A stretch of DNA of 55,083 nt from assembly GCA_000827265.1 (NCBI GenBank), contig KN834894.1:11950-67032 (forward strand), given 5' to 3'. Within the stretch, counting starts at the first letter, position 1. Each line of letters starts with the position of its first letter. The translations under genes and the position numbers were made by a program. Under the pieces are notes generated by a model that had not been told where the DNA came from, searched no databases, and saw only the letters and a list, made by a program, of their open reading frames with translations. Origin of the DNA: Collybiopsis luxurians FD-317 M1 (lineage: Eukaryota; Basidiomycota; Agaricomycetes; Agaricales; Omphalotaceae). This document shows positions 20,601 to 31,309 of the stretch, in pieces.

Positions 20601-23600
20601 GAAGTATCCAGCTCGAACGATGCGTGCCAGCAAGCACAAGCGCTCCTTTCGTGTACCGTACCCCTCCGTGGCCAAAGCGGCGCCGAATGGCCCATGGAAT
20701 CGTGGGATGAAGTAGATAAAATCCACGAACGGGGCACGTTCCGCTCTCTCGCCTGGCTATTTGAACGGATCAAAGATGTGTCCGGAAATTTCACGTCATG
20801 GCAGCAAGTTGAAGGGCTTGATCATTCCAACTGCGAACGCTGTGCGCCTACTGCCCCGGAGGTCCAATACTTACAAGTAAAGAACAAGATTGTTGGGGTT
20901 GAAGATCCCGTTCAGGCTGGAGAGTATGAGCGTCGGTTGAAACGTCGTCCCAGTCCGTTCGTGACGCAGTTGAAACTCGCGGCTGATGGCACAGGAAGCG
21001 TTCGCATAGGAATTAACATTCCTTCTCTTCTCCATCGCGCTTTATCACGTTTACCCTCCGAGGGCCGCACTGAAGATGCAGTTCTCTCGTGGCGCCTCGA
21101 CACCAACTTTACCCCTACCGCTGCACTCAATCTCCCGAAATTCACCATCATGAGTAACAAACTCGATAAAGAGCATGCGCAGCCACCGAGCTTCAAGATT
21201 CCTTTACGAAAGGAACAGACTCGCTCTTTGGAGTGGATGATTCATCAGGAGGATTCCAAGGCGGAGCCGTTTGTTGAAGAGGAAGTATCGGAAGCGTTGT
21301 TGGACCCCTTGGGTTGGAGAGCAGAAGGTCTCGCGCAGCGGCCTGTTCATATTCGCGGTGGGGTTCTGGCCGATCAAGTTGGGTACGGGAAGACGGCAAT
21401 CACTCTGGGCCTCATCGACTGTACTTGGAAACAAGTCGAGGCAGAGTTTGCTAAACAAGCTCCCATTGACGGGAAGATTGCGATCAAAGCGACCCTCGTC
21501 ATCGTCCCTCCTCATCTTACGAGACAGTGGGACTCTGAAGTCCGTAAATTCACTGGAAAGCGCTTCAAAACTCTTGTTCTATCCACTGTGTCCAACCTGA
21601 ACTCGGCAACTATCGAAGATTTCCAAGAAGCAGATATCATTATAGTCGCCTCAAATATTTTCAAGAGTAACGTTTATCTTGAGAATCTTTCATCTCTTGC
21701 CGCCGTCGGTCCCCTGCCTTCAAAAGATGGACGACAATTCAACGATCATCTGCGAACAGTTCTGTCGAGTTTGAAAGTCCAGACGAACCGTCTTCGCGAG
21801 GAAGGTTCTGAAGCTATGAAAGCCGCAATCACGGAAGGGCAGAAGAAAGGTATGTATTGTGGCTATACTCTGAATCTGAGCTAATACTTTCATAGCCGAA
21901 GAGGATGCGGCCAAAGCATCCCAGGTCCAGTCGAAAAGGTTGAAAGGTAAATCTTACCGTGACGCAGCCGAAGTTCTAGAGAAGAAAGATCAAGACCAGA
22001 AAAAGACTGCCCAGCCTCAGAATTCGCCCTCGAATGGGCAAGGGCAAGCAAAGCGCACGCGCACCATCTTGGACTCGGTTGAGATTGCTATCAACCGTGG
22101 AACCAACTCGGGTCCGAGATCTAGCCCTTCTGCCCCTGATACTTCCTCAGGAGTGGAGGAAGAAGAAGAAGACGATTTTGACGTGCCTAAGAAACGTGCT
22201 CGTAGAGCGGCCGTTCGCAAACCGATTGTGGTAGACTCCGATGACGATTCCTCTGATGCCTCGGAACCCAAATTGAAATCCAAATCGAAGAAAGCGTCTA
22301 CGACAAAGTCCTCGGCTAAGGCCGGTCGTGCTCGAAAACCTGCACAGCGTAAGCGGACAAAGTCGGATGATGACGATGACAGCTTTGCGGAAAACTCAGA
22401 TGGCGAAGAAGACTCGGATGAAAGCGACAATGGTTCAGTAGTCCTTTCTGACGATGATGATCCCGCTCCAAAGTCAAAATCGAAAAAGAAACCCGCCGCG
22501 AAAAAGCCTAAGGCTCGTGCGACACCTAGCTCGACTTCCGAAGATGACATGGATGTTGATGATCCGCCCAAGCCGTCTACGAAGAAGGGGAAGCGCAAAG
22601 CGCCAGACGATGGTAATCGCCCAACGAAGAAGCAGCGTGTTGATAGCGACCCATGGAAACTAGGGTCAGCGAAAGTTCACAACGACTGGACTCGGATGCA
22701 AGCTCCTCCTCTGGAAATGTTCCACTTTTCGCGACTTGTCGTAGATGAATATACCTATTTAGATGGGAAGATTCACGCACTTGTGACCAACCTTGGTGCT
22801 AGTCGGCAATGGGTACTTTCTGGAACTCCTCCCATTCACGACTTTGGGGCTCTGAAGACCATCTCCGCCTTCCTGAATGTACATCTCGGTATCGACGATG
22901 ATAGCGAGGGGCAATCGGCTGAAGTTAAGAAACGTAGAAGGGAGCGTACTGGTAAGAATATCTGAGTTGTATCATGTCCGATCCACTTCAATTCATACTT
23001 TGCTCAGATGTTGAAAAGTTTCACTCTTTCCGTGAAGTTCACACTTTGGAGTGGCATGGACATCGTCATACTGTTGGTCAACGATTTTTGGACCGCTTCG
23101 TGCGACAGGTATGGTTTACGTCACGCGTTAATTTCCTATAGCTAACATATCTCTGCCAGAATATCGCTGAGATTGACGAAATTCCCTGGAGTCCCAAAAA
23201 TGTCAAAATCATACTTCCTGCCGCTGAGAGAGCAATCTACCTAGAACTGGAGCATTACCTACGCGCACTGGATATGACGGTCAAACGGGGAAAGAAGACC
23301 GAGAGCGACCGAGAGAAGAGAGTTGCCCAGTCGCTCGGTGAGAGCAAGTGAGTTTTCGACTCCATTCCTGGGGCGTTGTCCTGACGCCTAGCTTCACAGA
23401 ACTGCGGAAGAAGCTCTTCTCAAGCGTTGCTCTCATTTCGAAGTAGAGACCAACAACGAAAATGCCATGAAAGCCTGCGACGTCATCGTGCGGGATCGCC
23501 AGAAGCAGCTTGACGAATGTAAGGAGAACTTGCTTTCGGCTGTCAAAGATGCTGTCAAGAGGGAGAAGGACTTGAACAAGAAGCTCAACGGCAGTGGCGG

Positions 23601-24631
23601 AGAATCAATGTTCCTCGAGTGGCTCAGAATCTGCGAAACAGAGGGCGTTGACGATTCAGATGCGACAGAGATTGTTCGGTCGCTTATCAAAAAGGCCGAT
23701 GCGCCTACTCCTACTGCGAAGTCTCGCAAAGACGATGTCAAACTCTCTGAATCAATGAAAGAGCTAATTTGGGATCATCGCGAGAAGACCCACGAAATCC
23801 GACGGTTAACGAAGGAATTAGTAGGCCGTGTTCGTTCTTTGCGGTACTTCACCGTGGTTCGAGACTTACAGAAACAGCGCGCGCAACCTCCGAAGTTGTC
23901 CTGTCCCGTTTGCGGTCGTGATGATCTTCCAGTAGAAGACGCTTCTGTGCTCTCTTCTTGTGGTCATATCGGCTGTAACGAATGCGTCAAATCTTGCGCG
24001 GAAAAGGAGGAGTGTGTCTACTCCACCTCGGGGTGTAAAGCTGCGGCTAGGGTAATAAATATTGTCAAAGCTGAAACCTTGGGTGTTGACGATGTCGAGC
24101 GAGACGGTAAAGGAAAGCATTATGGGATGAAGCTTGAACAGATTGTCAAGTCAATCAAGTGAGTGTTACGATTCGCCGGGAAGGAACTAAGATGCTAAAT
24201 TTCTTTTCAGGAAACAAATCTCGAAAGACGATCGTATTTTGGTCTTTGTCCAGTTTCCTGACCTGATGAAAAAGGTCGCTGAAGCTTTCGACCACCACAA
24301 GATTGATTATCTAGAGATTCGAGGTAGCGCTTCCCAGAAAAGCAAAAGCTTGGAAAAATTCCAAAACGACAGCAAGGAGCGCGTACTCTTGCTGAATGTT
24401 ATGGATGAAAGCGCTTCGGGAGCCAATTTGACGTCCGCGAGCCACGCTATTTTTATTTCACCTCTCCTCGCTCCATCCCAAGAAATTTATGATGCATGCG
24501 AGACTCAGGCGATCGGGCGTTTGATTCGCTATGGCCAAACGAAACACGTTAATATCTACAGGTTTTGGACCGAAAACACAATCGACGAAGAGGTTTATTC
24601 GCAGCGGCGGAAAATTGATTTTACCTTGTAG
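17626..24631 (+). CDS. DNMT5: DNMT5-type cytosine-5 DNA methyltransferase with RING and SNF2 ATPase
   Basis: This is a nuclear maintenance-type CpG methyltransferase that uses ATP (activity known for DNMT5 of Cryptococcus). About ten exons encode roughly 2,170 residues. Residues 12-19 (QKTLDGFF) fit a PCNA-interacting PIP box. Methylase motifs: I, VATMCSGTESPL; IV, AGTSCVDYSNL with the catalytic Cys; VI, ILENVCSAPW; VIII, YYIPHTRTRVYL; IX-X, CPCLTPSMIPYITNRGG and AGNAMSSTVV. A Cys-rich finger (CSCEG...CKDCDASFCKRC) follows. The ATPase has DQVGYGKT (Walker A), DEYT in place of DEAH, and QAIGRLIRYGQT. A C3HC4-like RING begins CPVCGRDD. A charged low-complexity insert of over 200 residues (DNA about 21.95-22.65 kb) splits the first ATPase lobe. 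No N-terminal chromodomain is seen. Confidence 0.92.
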
Positions 24632-24774
24632 CTTGTACGGGCACTGTTGACCATATATATTATTATTCTACCTGCTACGATTGCATCTTGTATTCAAAAA
24701 CCTCATCAAATGCCACATGGACTCTGCATAAGTAGACTCAGATAAAAAAGGAGATAGAGTTTTTGTCATGATCA

Positions 24775-26361
24775 CTAGACTGTGAGTATTCCAATACCCG
24801 AAATTCTACGGTGAAATATAAGATTGGTAAGAGTATCGTAATCAATACCGATATTCTGGCTCAGCTGGGACCAAAATATTCTAGCTCTATCTGTTTCGTA
24901 TTGATCTACAAATCGAAGACAATTAGTGAACGAAGCAGAGGGGCCATAGGGACTTACATAGGACGCATTGCCAACGATATGTTGCACGTTAGCCTCCCCT
25001 AAAAGTTTGACGGACGACTCTAATTCCGCTTTCAACAGCGTAAGCATCCGATCCACGCCGTCCTCTCCATAGATATTTGCGAAAATCGGACTGCGGCCCA
25101 ACCCAACTGCTCTGGCACCGAGAGCTAAAAGAGTAATGATGTGATTGGCACTCCTTACTCCGCCATCCGCATACACTTCCATTTTTTCGAACACCTCTGG
25201 ATAATGCCTCCGAATGTCAAGCAAGATTTCCACGGCCGTGGGTGATCCGTCCAATACGCGACCACCGTGATTGGAAATGTATATGGCTGGGAAGCCCATG
25301 TCTAAACAAGTTTTTGCGTCTGCTGCGGTTTTGATGCCTTTGGGAACGATAGGAAGGGAAGTGAGGTTGCGAATTTCGGAGAGTGCCTCGATTGTAAAGC
25401 TCGCGTCATGACCAGAACTGTAGAGAGTTAAGATATGGGCCTATAGAGAGTTCGAACACTATACGAACTCAGAGTCGAGTGATCCAGTTTGTCGCATAGC
25501 TTGTACTCTGAAATGGAGGGGAAATGTTTAATGCGCAGGCTGATAGAGACCTCGCTCACCTTATACCGTTGACGCCGGTGTTATCTACAGTAAGGAAAAT
25601 TGCTTTATAACCTGCATCTTCTATGCGACGCAAATCATCTATCAAGAGCGTACGATTTGACCACACGTATTCTTGATGAAACATGGTCTGATTTGCGAAG
25701 CCGGCCTCTGCAATCTCTTCAATAGATTTTGTAGATTCGATACTAGGCTAAACGGCTGTTAGCGCATTGGTCTGTCTGCTCAAATTCGAAAGCTCACGAC
25801 GTAAAGAGCACCCATCTTGCCGGCTGCCCTAGCAAGGGATAATTCAGCAGATTTGTTCGCATGGCCTGCATATGCAGCGGGCGCAATAAAAAATGGGACA
25901 GTGAACTCATATCCCAAGATAGTGGTACTAAAAACGGTAGTTTTAGGATAACGAGCCCCACTTCTGGTCGGCAAACTCACTTGAGATTCACATTAGATAC
26001 ATCTCGGAATGTGTACCCATTCAAGCGAACTTTGCTCCAAATATTCATGTTCGCCTGATAGGTAACTTGGTCCAAAGAAGCAGTCCTGTAGGACGCTAAA
26101 CCGCGTTGTCATTCAGAAAAGCCAGTGTCAGAGAGTGGCGCACGTACCATACCATCGCGCCGCTAAAGTGTTCTTCGCAGCGATTTGGAAATCGTTTAAT
26201 TCCCACATGCTATCCAATGGAGGCGATACCCCGGTTTCCCAGTCGTTGGTGTTCAACCCAGTATCGGGTAGACCCTCCCTGTCAATATCGACGCAGAAAG
26301 ACAACGGGAAGGCACAAGTTAGCAATAACACAATAACGTCAGAAATTCGTAGAGAGCGCAT
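24775..26361 (-). CDS. Secreted FMN-dependent alpha-hydroxy-acid dehydrogenase/oxidase
   Basis: It belongs to the lactate dehydrogenase (cytochrome b2) / glycolate oxidase flavoenzyme family, oxidising an alpha-hydroxy acid to the keto acid with FMN. The start ATG is at 26361. The first residues form a signal peptide (VIVLLLTCAFPLSFCVDI), which is unusual for a family mostly found in mitochondria or peroxisomes. Family landmarks are YTFRDVSNVNL, VPFFIAPAAYAGHAN, IFLTVDNTGVNG, LPIVPKGIKTAADA (FMN-binding Lys), the active-site ISNHGGRVLDGSP with catalytic His, and the FMN-phosphate loop ADGGVRS...ALGARAVGLGR. It is made of six or more exons. It ends 143 bases from the DNMT5 stop, tail to tail. 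No haem-binding cytochrome b5 domain is present, so the electron acceptor may be oxygen. Confidence 0.85.
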
Positions 26362-27137
26362 AGAGAAGGGAGAACGAGAGCTGGCCAATGTCTGAATCTT
26401 GAGGGAGACGAGGGAGTCGGATACTATTAACGCTATTTATGTGCAGATTCACGCGATTGAAGGGTCGAACCAGAACGTATGCTCGACTTAATATCCGTTG
26501 ATAAGATCATGGCCGCTCTCATAATCCGACTTGCGCTACGTCTCGGCACCAGAATCCACGGCATTCGTGGAGCAACTATTCGCTCCAGATAGAGAAACGC
26601 AACGCAAAATATTGAGTGTTGCTTACGGTTCTTTTGCGTAAACTGTCAAGAAGGTCAAATCCTGCTGTGTCCGGCTGTATACAGATTGAATGGTGTAAGC
26701 ATGGATCGGTCTTCATGTTATATCGCTACATTTGCCGATCTACCGCGAGTAATACGTGAACGCACTGATGTCAAGTTTCAATGACAGGGGCATGCGGTGG
26801 TGGATAGACTGCTTCGTGGTGAAAATAGCTTGAAATCTCGAAACAATCAAGCCTGCCAAGTAACTCTGGCTTTACGAAGGTCTGATGCTGAATAATAGTC
26901 ATTTGAGATATGATTTCGTTAGGTCCAAAGCTCTGAGTCGTCGATATCGAACGACACCCGTGGGAACCAGTTGATACTGGAAAAAGTGATATGAGCAGCA
27001 TTCGACCGTAACACCAGTTATTCATATTCTATCTATGGATACAATTCTGTTCAGCAAGATGATTATAAGATAACATACCCAAATCCATTATAAATTAACC
27101 AAACTCGTACAAACTTCAGCCCACACCATAACGACGA
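26362..27137. other. Intergenic region, no clear gene
   Basis: It lies between the dehydrogenase start and the 3' end of CRIPT. A minus-strand frame at 26771-27025 (84 codons) has reasonable composition but no recognised motif, no flanking exons and no clear start context. It is left uncalled. Confidence 0.4.
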
Positions 27138-27647
27138 TTACTTGCTTGACATGACATATCCAGTAGTGTCCAAGATTTGCTTGCCTGATTCTCCAGTTAA
27201 ACCAAAGATAGAGTAAAAACATCGATCAGGGCTTACCACACATAGAGCACAAACCCTTCTTATAAGCACAACCTGGCAGGCGGGGATGAGTAGTAGCTAG
27301 AACTAAACAATATATACGTACCGTGGCAATATTTCGCCTGATTCTGCGTGCATGGTTGCTTACAATCTTTGCATTTGTTTTTATAAGGCTGCAGGGCGAA
27401 TAAGCTGTATAAAGTAAGAGGACGAAATGAAAACGCACTTGGAAGCGATTCTTGGAGCTTCCCGGTCTGCCCAACAGCTTGTTCTCTCCAACTTTTCTCG
27501 AACCATCTTTGATACTTGATGAGCTAGAGGTAAAAGGGTCGGGGGCTGCTACTTTGGATAATTTCTGAGATAGTGACAAAGAAATGAGCCCATGGAAGTA
27601 AAAATATCAAACTTGAGGAACACCTTTTCGCATTTCTTGCAGACCAT
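27138..27647 (-). CDS. CRIPT: CRIPT family zinc-binding protein
   Basis: It is a small conserved protein with paired Cys motifs, known as a minor-spliceosome component and, in animals, a PSD-95 PDZ binder. Four exons fit the family throughout. Exon 1 gives MVCKKCEK. The second gives KLSKVAAPDPF...SRKVGENKLL. The third gives PYKNKCKDCKQPC. The rest gives YCHGCAYKKGLCSMCGKQIL and ends DTTGYVMSSK. Four C-x-x-C pairs are intact. The stop is TAA at 27138-27140. A C-terminal PDZ ligand like that of animal CRIPT is not obvious. The gene faces away from the F-box gene at 28368. Confidence 0.95.
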
Positions 27648-27847
27648 CGCTGAACTTTAGAAATTAAATCGCGCGGAACGGACAGTTGATGAGAGTCGGA
27701 GGAAGAGATAGGGTAATGTGGTCACGTGGAAATCAATTCGGTTGTTAGTCTTTAGACGCTATCCCTTTTGCTTTCTTTCTCAGTTTCTGTCGTTTACTCG
27801 TTGCACTGGATTTTCGAGAGCCCATTCCGGTCTCCAGGCAGGTTGCA

Positions 27848-27991
27848 ATGTCGTCGGACAATAAACCCTATTCTCAATTTTCATTCCGGAAGGAAAGTAT
27901 ACTCGTCCATCTTCTTGGTACGCTTTTACCAAATGCGTCCTTATCAGGAACGGAAATTATCATCCCATCCAAAGGATCTTATTGTCCGTAG
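27848..27991 (+). CDS. Possible small protein (47 codons), low confidence
   Basis: An ATG-led frame encodes MSSDNKPYSQFSFRKES and then a hydrophobic/aliphatic segment ending in SKGSYCP. It starts 200 bases from the divergent CRIPT gene. I recognise no family. The following frame at 27998-28219 could be a second exon, but no normal-length intron joins them in frame. It could equally be a shadow in a promoter region. Confidence 0.2.
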   Translation: MSSDNKPYSQFSFRKESILVHLLGTLLPNASLSGTEIIIPSKGSYCP

Positions 27992-28321
27992 TTTCTTTTG
28001 ACTCTCCAGGCTGTACTTTTCTCAAAACTCAGTCGCCCCAAACAAACTAACATGCAAATCGTTGACATGACACCGTTTGAAATTTTGAAAGACTCGTATG
28101 GATTCCAAACCACTCACAAAAGATTTTTCAACCCTGGCTGTGATCGGGAGCTACTAAAATCTCAGCAATTTTATGGATTGAGCGCTTTAGAGACAACGAA
28201 ATCATTATCTGCTCCTTGATGCCCCATGAAACTATGGCCACTTTCGACGTAAAAGAGCAACCTTTTTATTTTATTTTTCGTTCTCTTGTCTTTTACAAAA
28301 TCGACTAGCGATGGCACCAGG

Positions 28322-28328
28322 TATAAAA
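28322..28328 (+). promoter_or_regulatory. TATA-like box
   Basis: TATAAAA lies 40 bases upstream of the ATG of the F-box gene at 28368. Confidence 0.45.
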
Positions 28329-28367
28329 TCTTGGGTACGTATCCTGGAATCGCCAGACTAACTCGCC

Positions 28368-30139
28368 ATGTCTCCTCATCGACATCGAAGGAGCAGTATT
28401 CGTCACTTCAAAATTTCTAATGACATCCTCCTCACGATCTTGGAGTTTCTCGACCCCCCCTCGCTATGGCGAATGTGCAAGGTTTGTTCCCCACTTACTC
28501 CCCCACTTCTGACTCATCGTCTCACTGCTGAGGCATATCAGGCCTTTCCTAGAGTCTACTCGCTGGCGATGGAGTATCAATCTCTTCGCTACAAGTATGA
28601 GCTCGCAATCTCCGGAATGAAAGATGGGCCTGTCGCGTTATCCAAGGTTCCTCCTATCTCAAGACTCCAACTTCTGCTTACTTATAGGAAGGACTGGCTT
28701 GAGCTCGCTTGGACCCATGAACACAGACTTCAAATTCCGATGCCGGCTCAGGTAGGTGGATCGGGTGGATTTATTCACCATATCCACAAGCACGGAGTTT
28801 ACAGCACCCTCGAACTCTCCGAGCTCCCGTCTTCGAGGAAGAATCGTCCCCCGGCCCTTACTCGCCACCTCAAATTTACCACCTCGGCTATCGACCGCGT
28901 CGCGGTTGACCTTTCTCAGGGCTTGATCGTCACTGGTAGCATTTTTAGGTGCATACTTTTTCAATCAGTTTTCCGATTTCCTCGAAAGTTAAGAATTTTT
29001 CTTCTGCGCGCTGTAGCTACCAAGGTCAGATTGGCATTCAGCTTCATTTTAGAGATCTATGGAGCTTTGGCAAACATCCTCACGCTCAGGCTTTGAACTA
29101 CGAGTTCTCTAGTCAAATATCTACTAGTGCGGCCGTTGTACGAATGGTCGTCCTTGTGTGTGGCTCGAAACTGGCCGTATCTCTCGAAGTGTCGGGTGGA
29201 AGATTCAAGCATCTGATTCTGAATTGGTTGAATTTTGACGCACGCGTAAGATTTGAAACAAGTCACCCTTTTTTCCCTTTCACTAAACTCACTCATCCAG
29301 TGGCTTGATGATCAAGACATCCAGTTCCTAAACGAAACGTATCTTCTCGGAGTCACTACCAAATCCGGCTCTGCCATTATCAGCCTTTACAATGTATCCA
29401 AAGTAGCATCTATTTCTGTCGTTCGAGAATTCGAGCTTCCAGAGATTTGGTGCAATACTTCTATGAAGTTTGTGCCCAATTCGTCCCCAAGGTCCGATCT
29501 TTTGCAACCTTCGGATGCTCTTTTTTACTCTGCGCCTGAAACTCGTATCTTGGCCATCACCTCTACTCCCGCTGCTATTTCTCACTCGGAATACTATCCG
29601 ATGAACTGGCTCTTCCTGAAGGAGTCTTATTTTAGCTTCCCCTCTCGCAGAGACGCGTTCCGCGTTCCATGGAGGCAATGGGGCCAATACGGTCTTGCCA
29701 AGGACATAGATGCCCCCCCTGAAGCTATCCGTGGTCCGTACGTTGTAGGAAGCAAGGTATTTTACGTTGAGAATCCTCCTGCTCGTAGTTCGAGAAGCCA
29801 TGGACACAGTCGCTCGAGTCGCTTGCGAGTCATTGATTTCTCACCCTTTCCGGAACCGGCTGCCTTGAGCATGGGATGGACTTCTGTCGGTCCACGGGCA
29901 GGCCTTATACCGAGTGAAAGTAGCAGGTCTATTCCGTCTTCATCGGTCGATGGATTGCCAGTCAAAGATCTTTGTGCTACTGAAGACAACATTATTTTAT
30001 TCTTGGTAAGTCTTCAAGTTTTCCGGCATGACTTCGAGTGTTCTCAATTAATTTACAGGAAACCCGACAGGGTTACCAAACCGTTAACGTGCTTACCTTT
30101 GGTGTTCCCATCAGTGGCTCTAGTAGAAGACATCGTTAG
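28368..30139 (+). CDS. F-box protein
   Basis: It is a probable SCF ubiquitin ligase receptor. Exon 1 (28368-28481) gives a basic start, then the F-box core FKISNDILLTILEFLDPPSL, and is joined to AYQAFPRVYSLAMEYQ after a 51-nt intron. Later exons encode a beta-rich region without a repeat I can name (VVLVCGSKLAVSLEVSGG, YLLGVTTKSGSAIISLYNV, WLFLKESYFSFPSR). This layout, F-box plus a beta-propeller-like body, is common in basidiomycetes. The last exon begins ETRQGYQTVNVL and ends at TAG 30137-30139. Splice sites are GT-AG throughout, and a TATA-like box sits upstream. It converges on the methyltransferase at 30282. Confidence 0.75.
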
Positions 30140-30281
30140 AGTCCCTGGAATTCTAATTCAATTGCTTGTGTATGTCCTGTATCTCCGAAAGTAAGTGAAT
30201 TTTTTGTGTTACTATTACTTGCGTACCATTTCTACAAATAAGTACATCCAGTTTATGTATGTATATGCATGTGAATGTACT

Positions 30282-31148
30282 TTATACCCACGAGTCCTTT
30301 GGCCACTTCAATACAATCCACAAAAGCCATCTTCTTCTCTCCTTCTCATCTTCCTGCTCGGCCCGTGTCACGTCCCATTCTCTTTTCAATGTCCCGCCTC
30401 GATCCCTCTCCTCCAACACATCTAACATAAACCCGGAACGCAGCGATGCATCCAAAAAGGACTGCAAAGTGTAACGACCTGTATGCAGTCCAGCGATTAG
30501 ATAGGCCCGCGAATCTGAAGACCTCCGTAGTGTCTTTTTCAACGAATCTATGAAGATCCCATGCAGATCAGAGTTCCACAGGGTATCAGCAGCAATTATG
30601 ATGCTGAAGAGACTCGGAATAAGGTCGGAATGTTGGTCCGAGCTGTTTCGAAGCAGATCCTGAGGATCAGAGCCCCATGCATAAGCTCTAGCAAAACAAT
30701 TAGCAGAGACCTGATTGATCTTGATATTTTCTGATAGCGCGTGGATAAGCTTATCATCGGGATAGTCGCTAACAGTGACCAATATTTCTGGATAGGATTT
30801 GGCTATGACTATTCCTGGTAAGCCAGCTCCTGCTCCGAGTTCGAGCAGACGGATCTTTTCGTTTTCTTTTCGATGTTGAGTTAGATAAGAGTCAAGGTGA
30901 AGATATTTGATATTGTCGGTGAGATACAGGGATGAAGCCCATATGGAACCGACGTGTAAAGACCAGTTGGAGGCTTCGGTGTCAGGAGTACGAAGTGTTA
31001 CAGTCGAGGACAGTGATAACGAAACACTATACGTGAAAATGGATCCAGAAGATGTGAGTGTGATTGGCTGATAGTCATACAGCGTTTCCAATGAGTCGTT
31101 CAGGATCTCTTCTGGATCAAGAATCTCCGAGCCCGACTCCGGACTCAT
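30282..31148 (-). CDS. Family-16 (Efm7/Nnt1-like) protein methyltransferase
   Basis: This is a class I SAM-dependent methyltransferase of the METTL21-related group. The closest yeast relative appears to be Efm7 (Nnt1), which methylates the N terminus and a lysine of translation elongation factor eEF1A. It is single-exon with 288 residues from the ATG at 31148; the longer frame upstream has no ATG. Seen in order are the pre-motif SIWASSLYLTDNI, SAM motif I LLELGAGAGLPGIV, the acidic loop VSDYPDDKLIHAL with the SDYPD characteristic of Efm7, AYAWGSDPQDLL and IIIAADTLWNSDLH. Its substrate here is inferred. It is divergent from the F-box/LRR gene, 161 bases away. Confidence 0.8.
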   Translation of the reverse strand: MSPESGSEILDPEEILNDSLETLYDYQPITLTSSGSIFTYSVSLSLSSTVTLRTPDTEASNWSLHVGSIWASSLYLTDNIKYLHLDSYLTQHRKENEKIRLLELGAGAGLPGIVIAKSYPEILVTVSDYPDDKLIHALSENIKINQVSANCFARAYAWGSDPQDLLRNSSDQHSDLIPSLFSIIIAADTLWNSDLHGIFIDSLKKTLRRSSDSRAYLIAGLHTGRYTLQSFLDASLRSGFMLDVLEERDRGGTLKREWDVTRAEQEDEKERRRWLLWIVLKWPKDSWV

Positions 31149-31309
31149 TGCGATGATGATGGTTTGAGTGCAGGGGCGGTCAAAGCGTCCATACAGTACC
31201 AATCAAGGCTTCGATCTAATTGAATTCCATTTATAGGCGCCTATTTTCAAAGTTCTCACGCAAAAAAATTTGGGCGCTAAATATCATTTGGCCTTTTCCC
31301 CGCGCCAGC
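31149..31309. promoter_or_regulatory. 161-bp bidirectional promoter region
   Basis: It separates the start codons of the divergent Efm7-like gene (31148) and the F-box/LRR gene (31310). Both promoters must lie here or overlap the coding starts. Confidence 0.5.

Noticed and set aside
22017..22598. 193-codon minus-strand Ser/Glu-rich frame
   Set aside because: It mirrors the acidic/basic low-complexity insert of DNMT5, whose plus-strand frame is continuous with the domains on both sides.
26771..27025. 84-codon minus-strand frame with plausible composition
   Set aside because: No recognised domain, and no start or splice context that would make a full gene.
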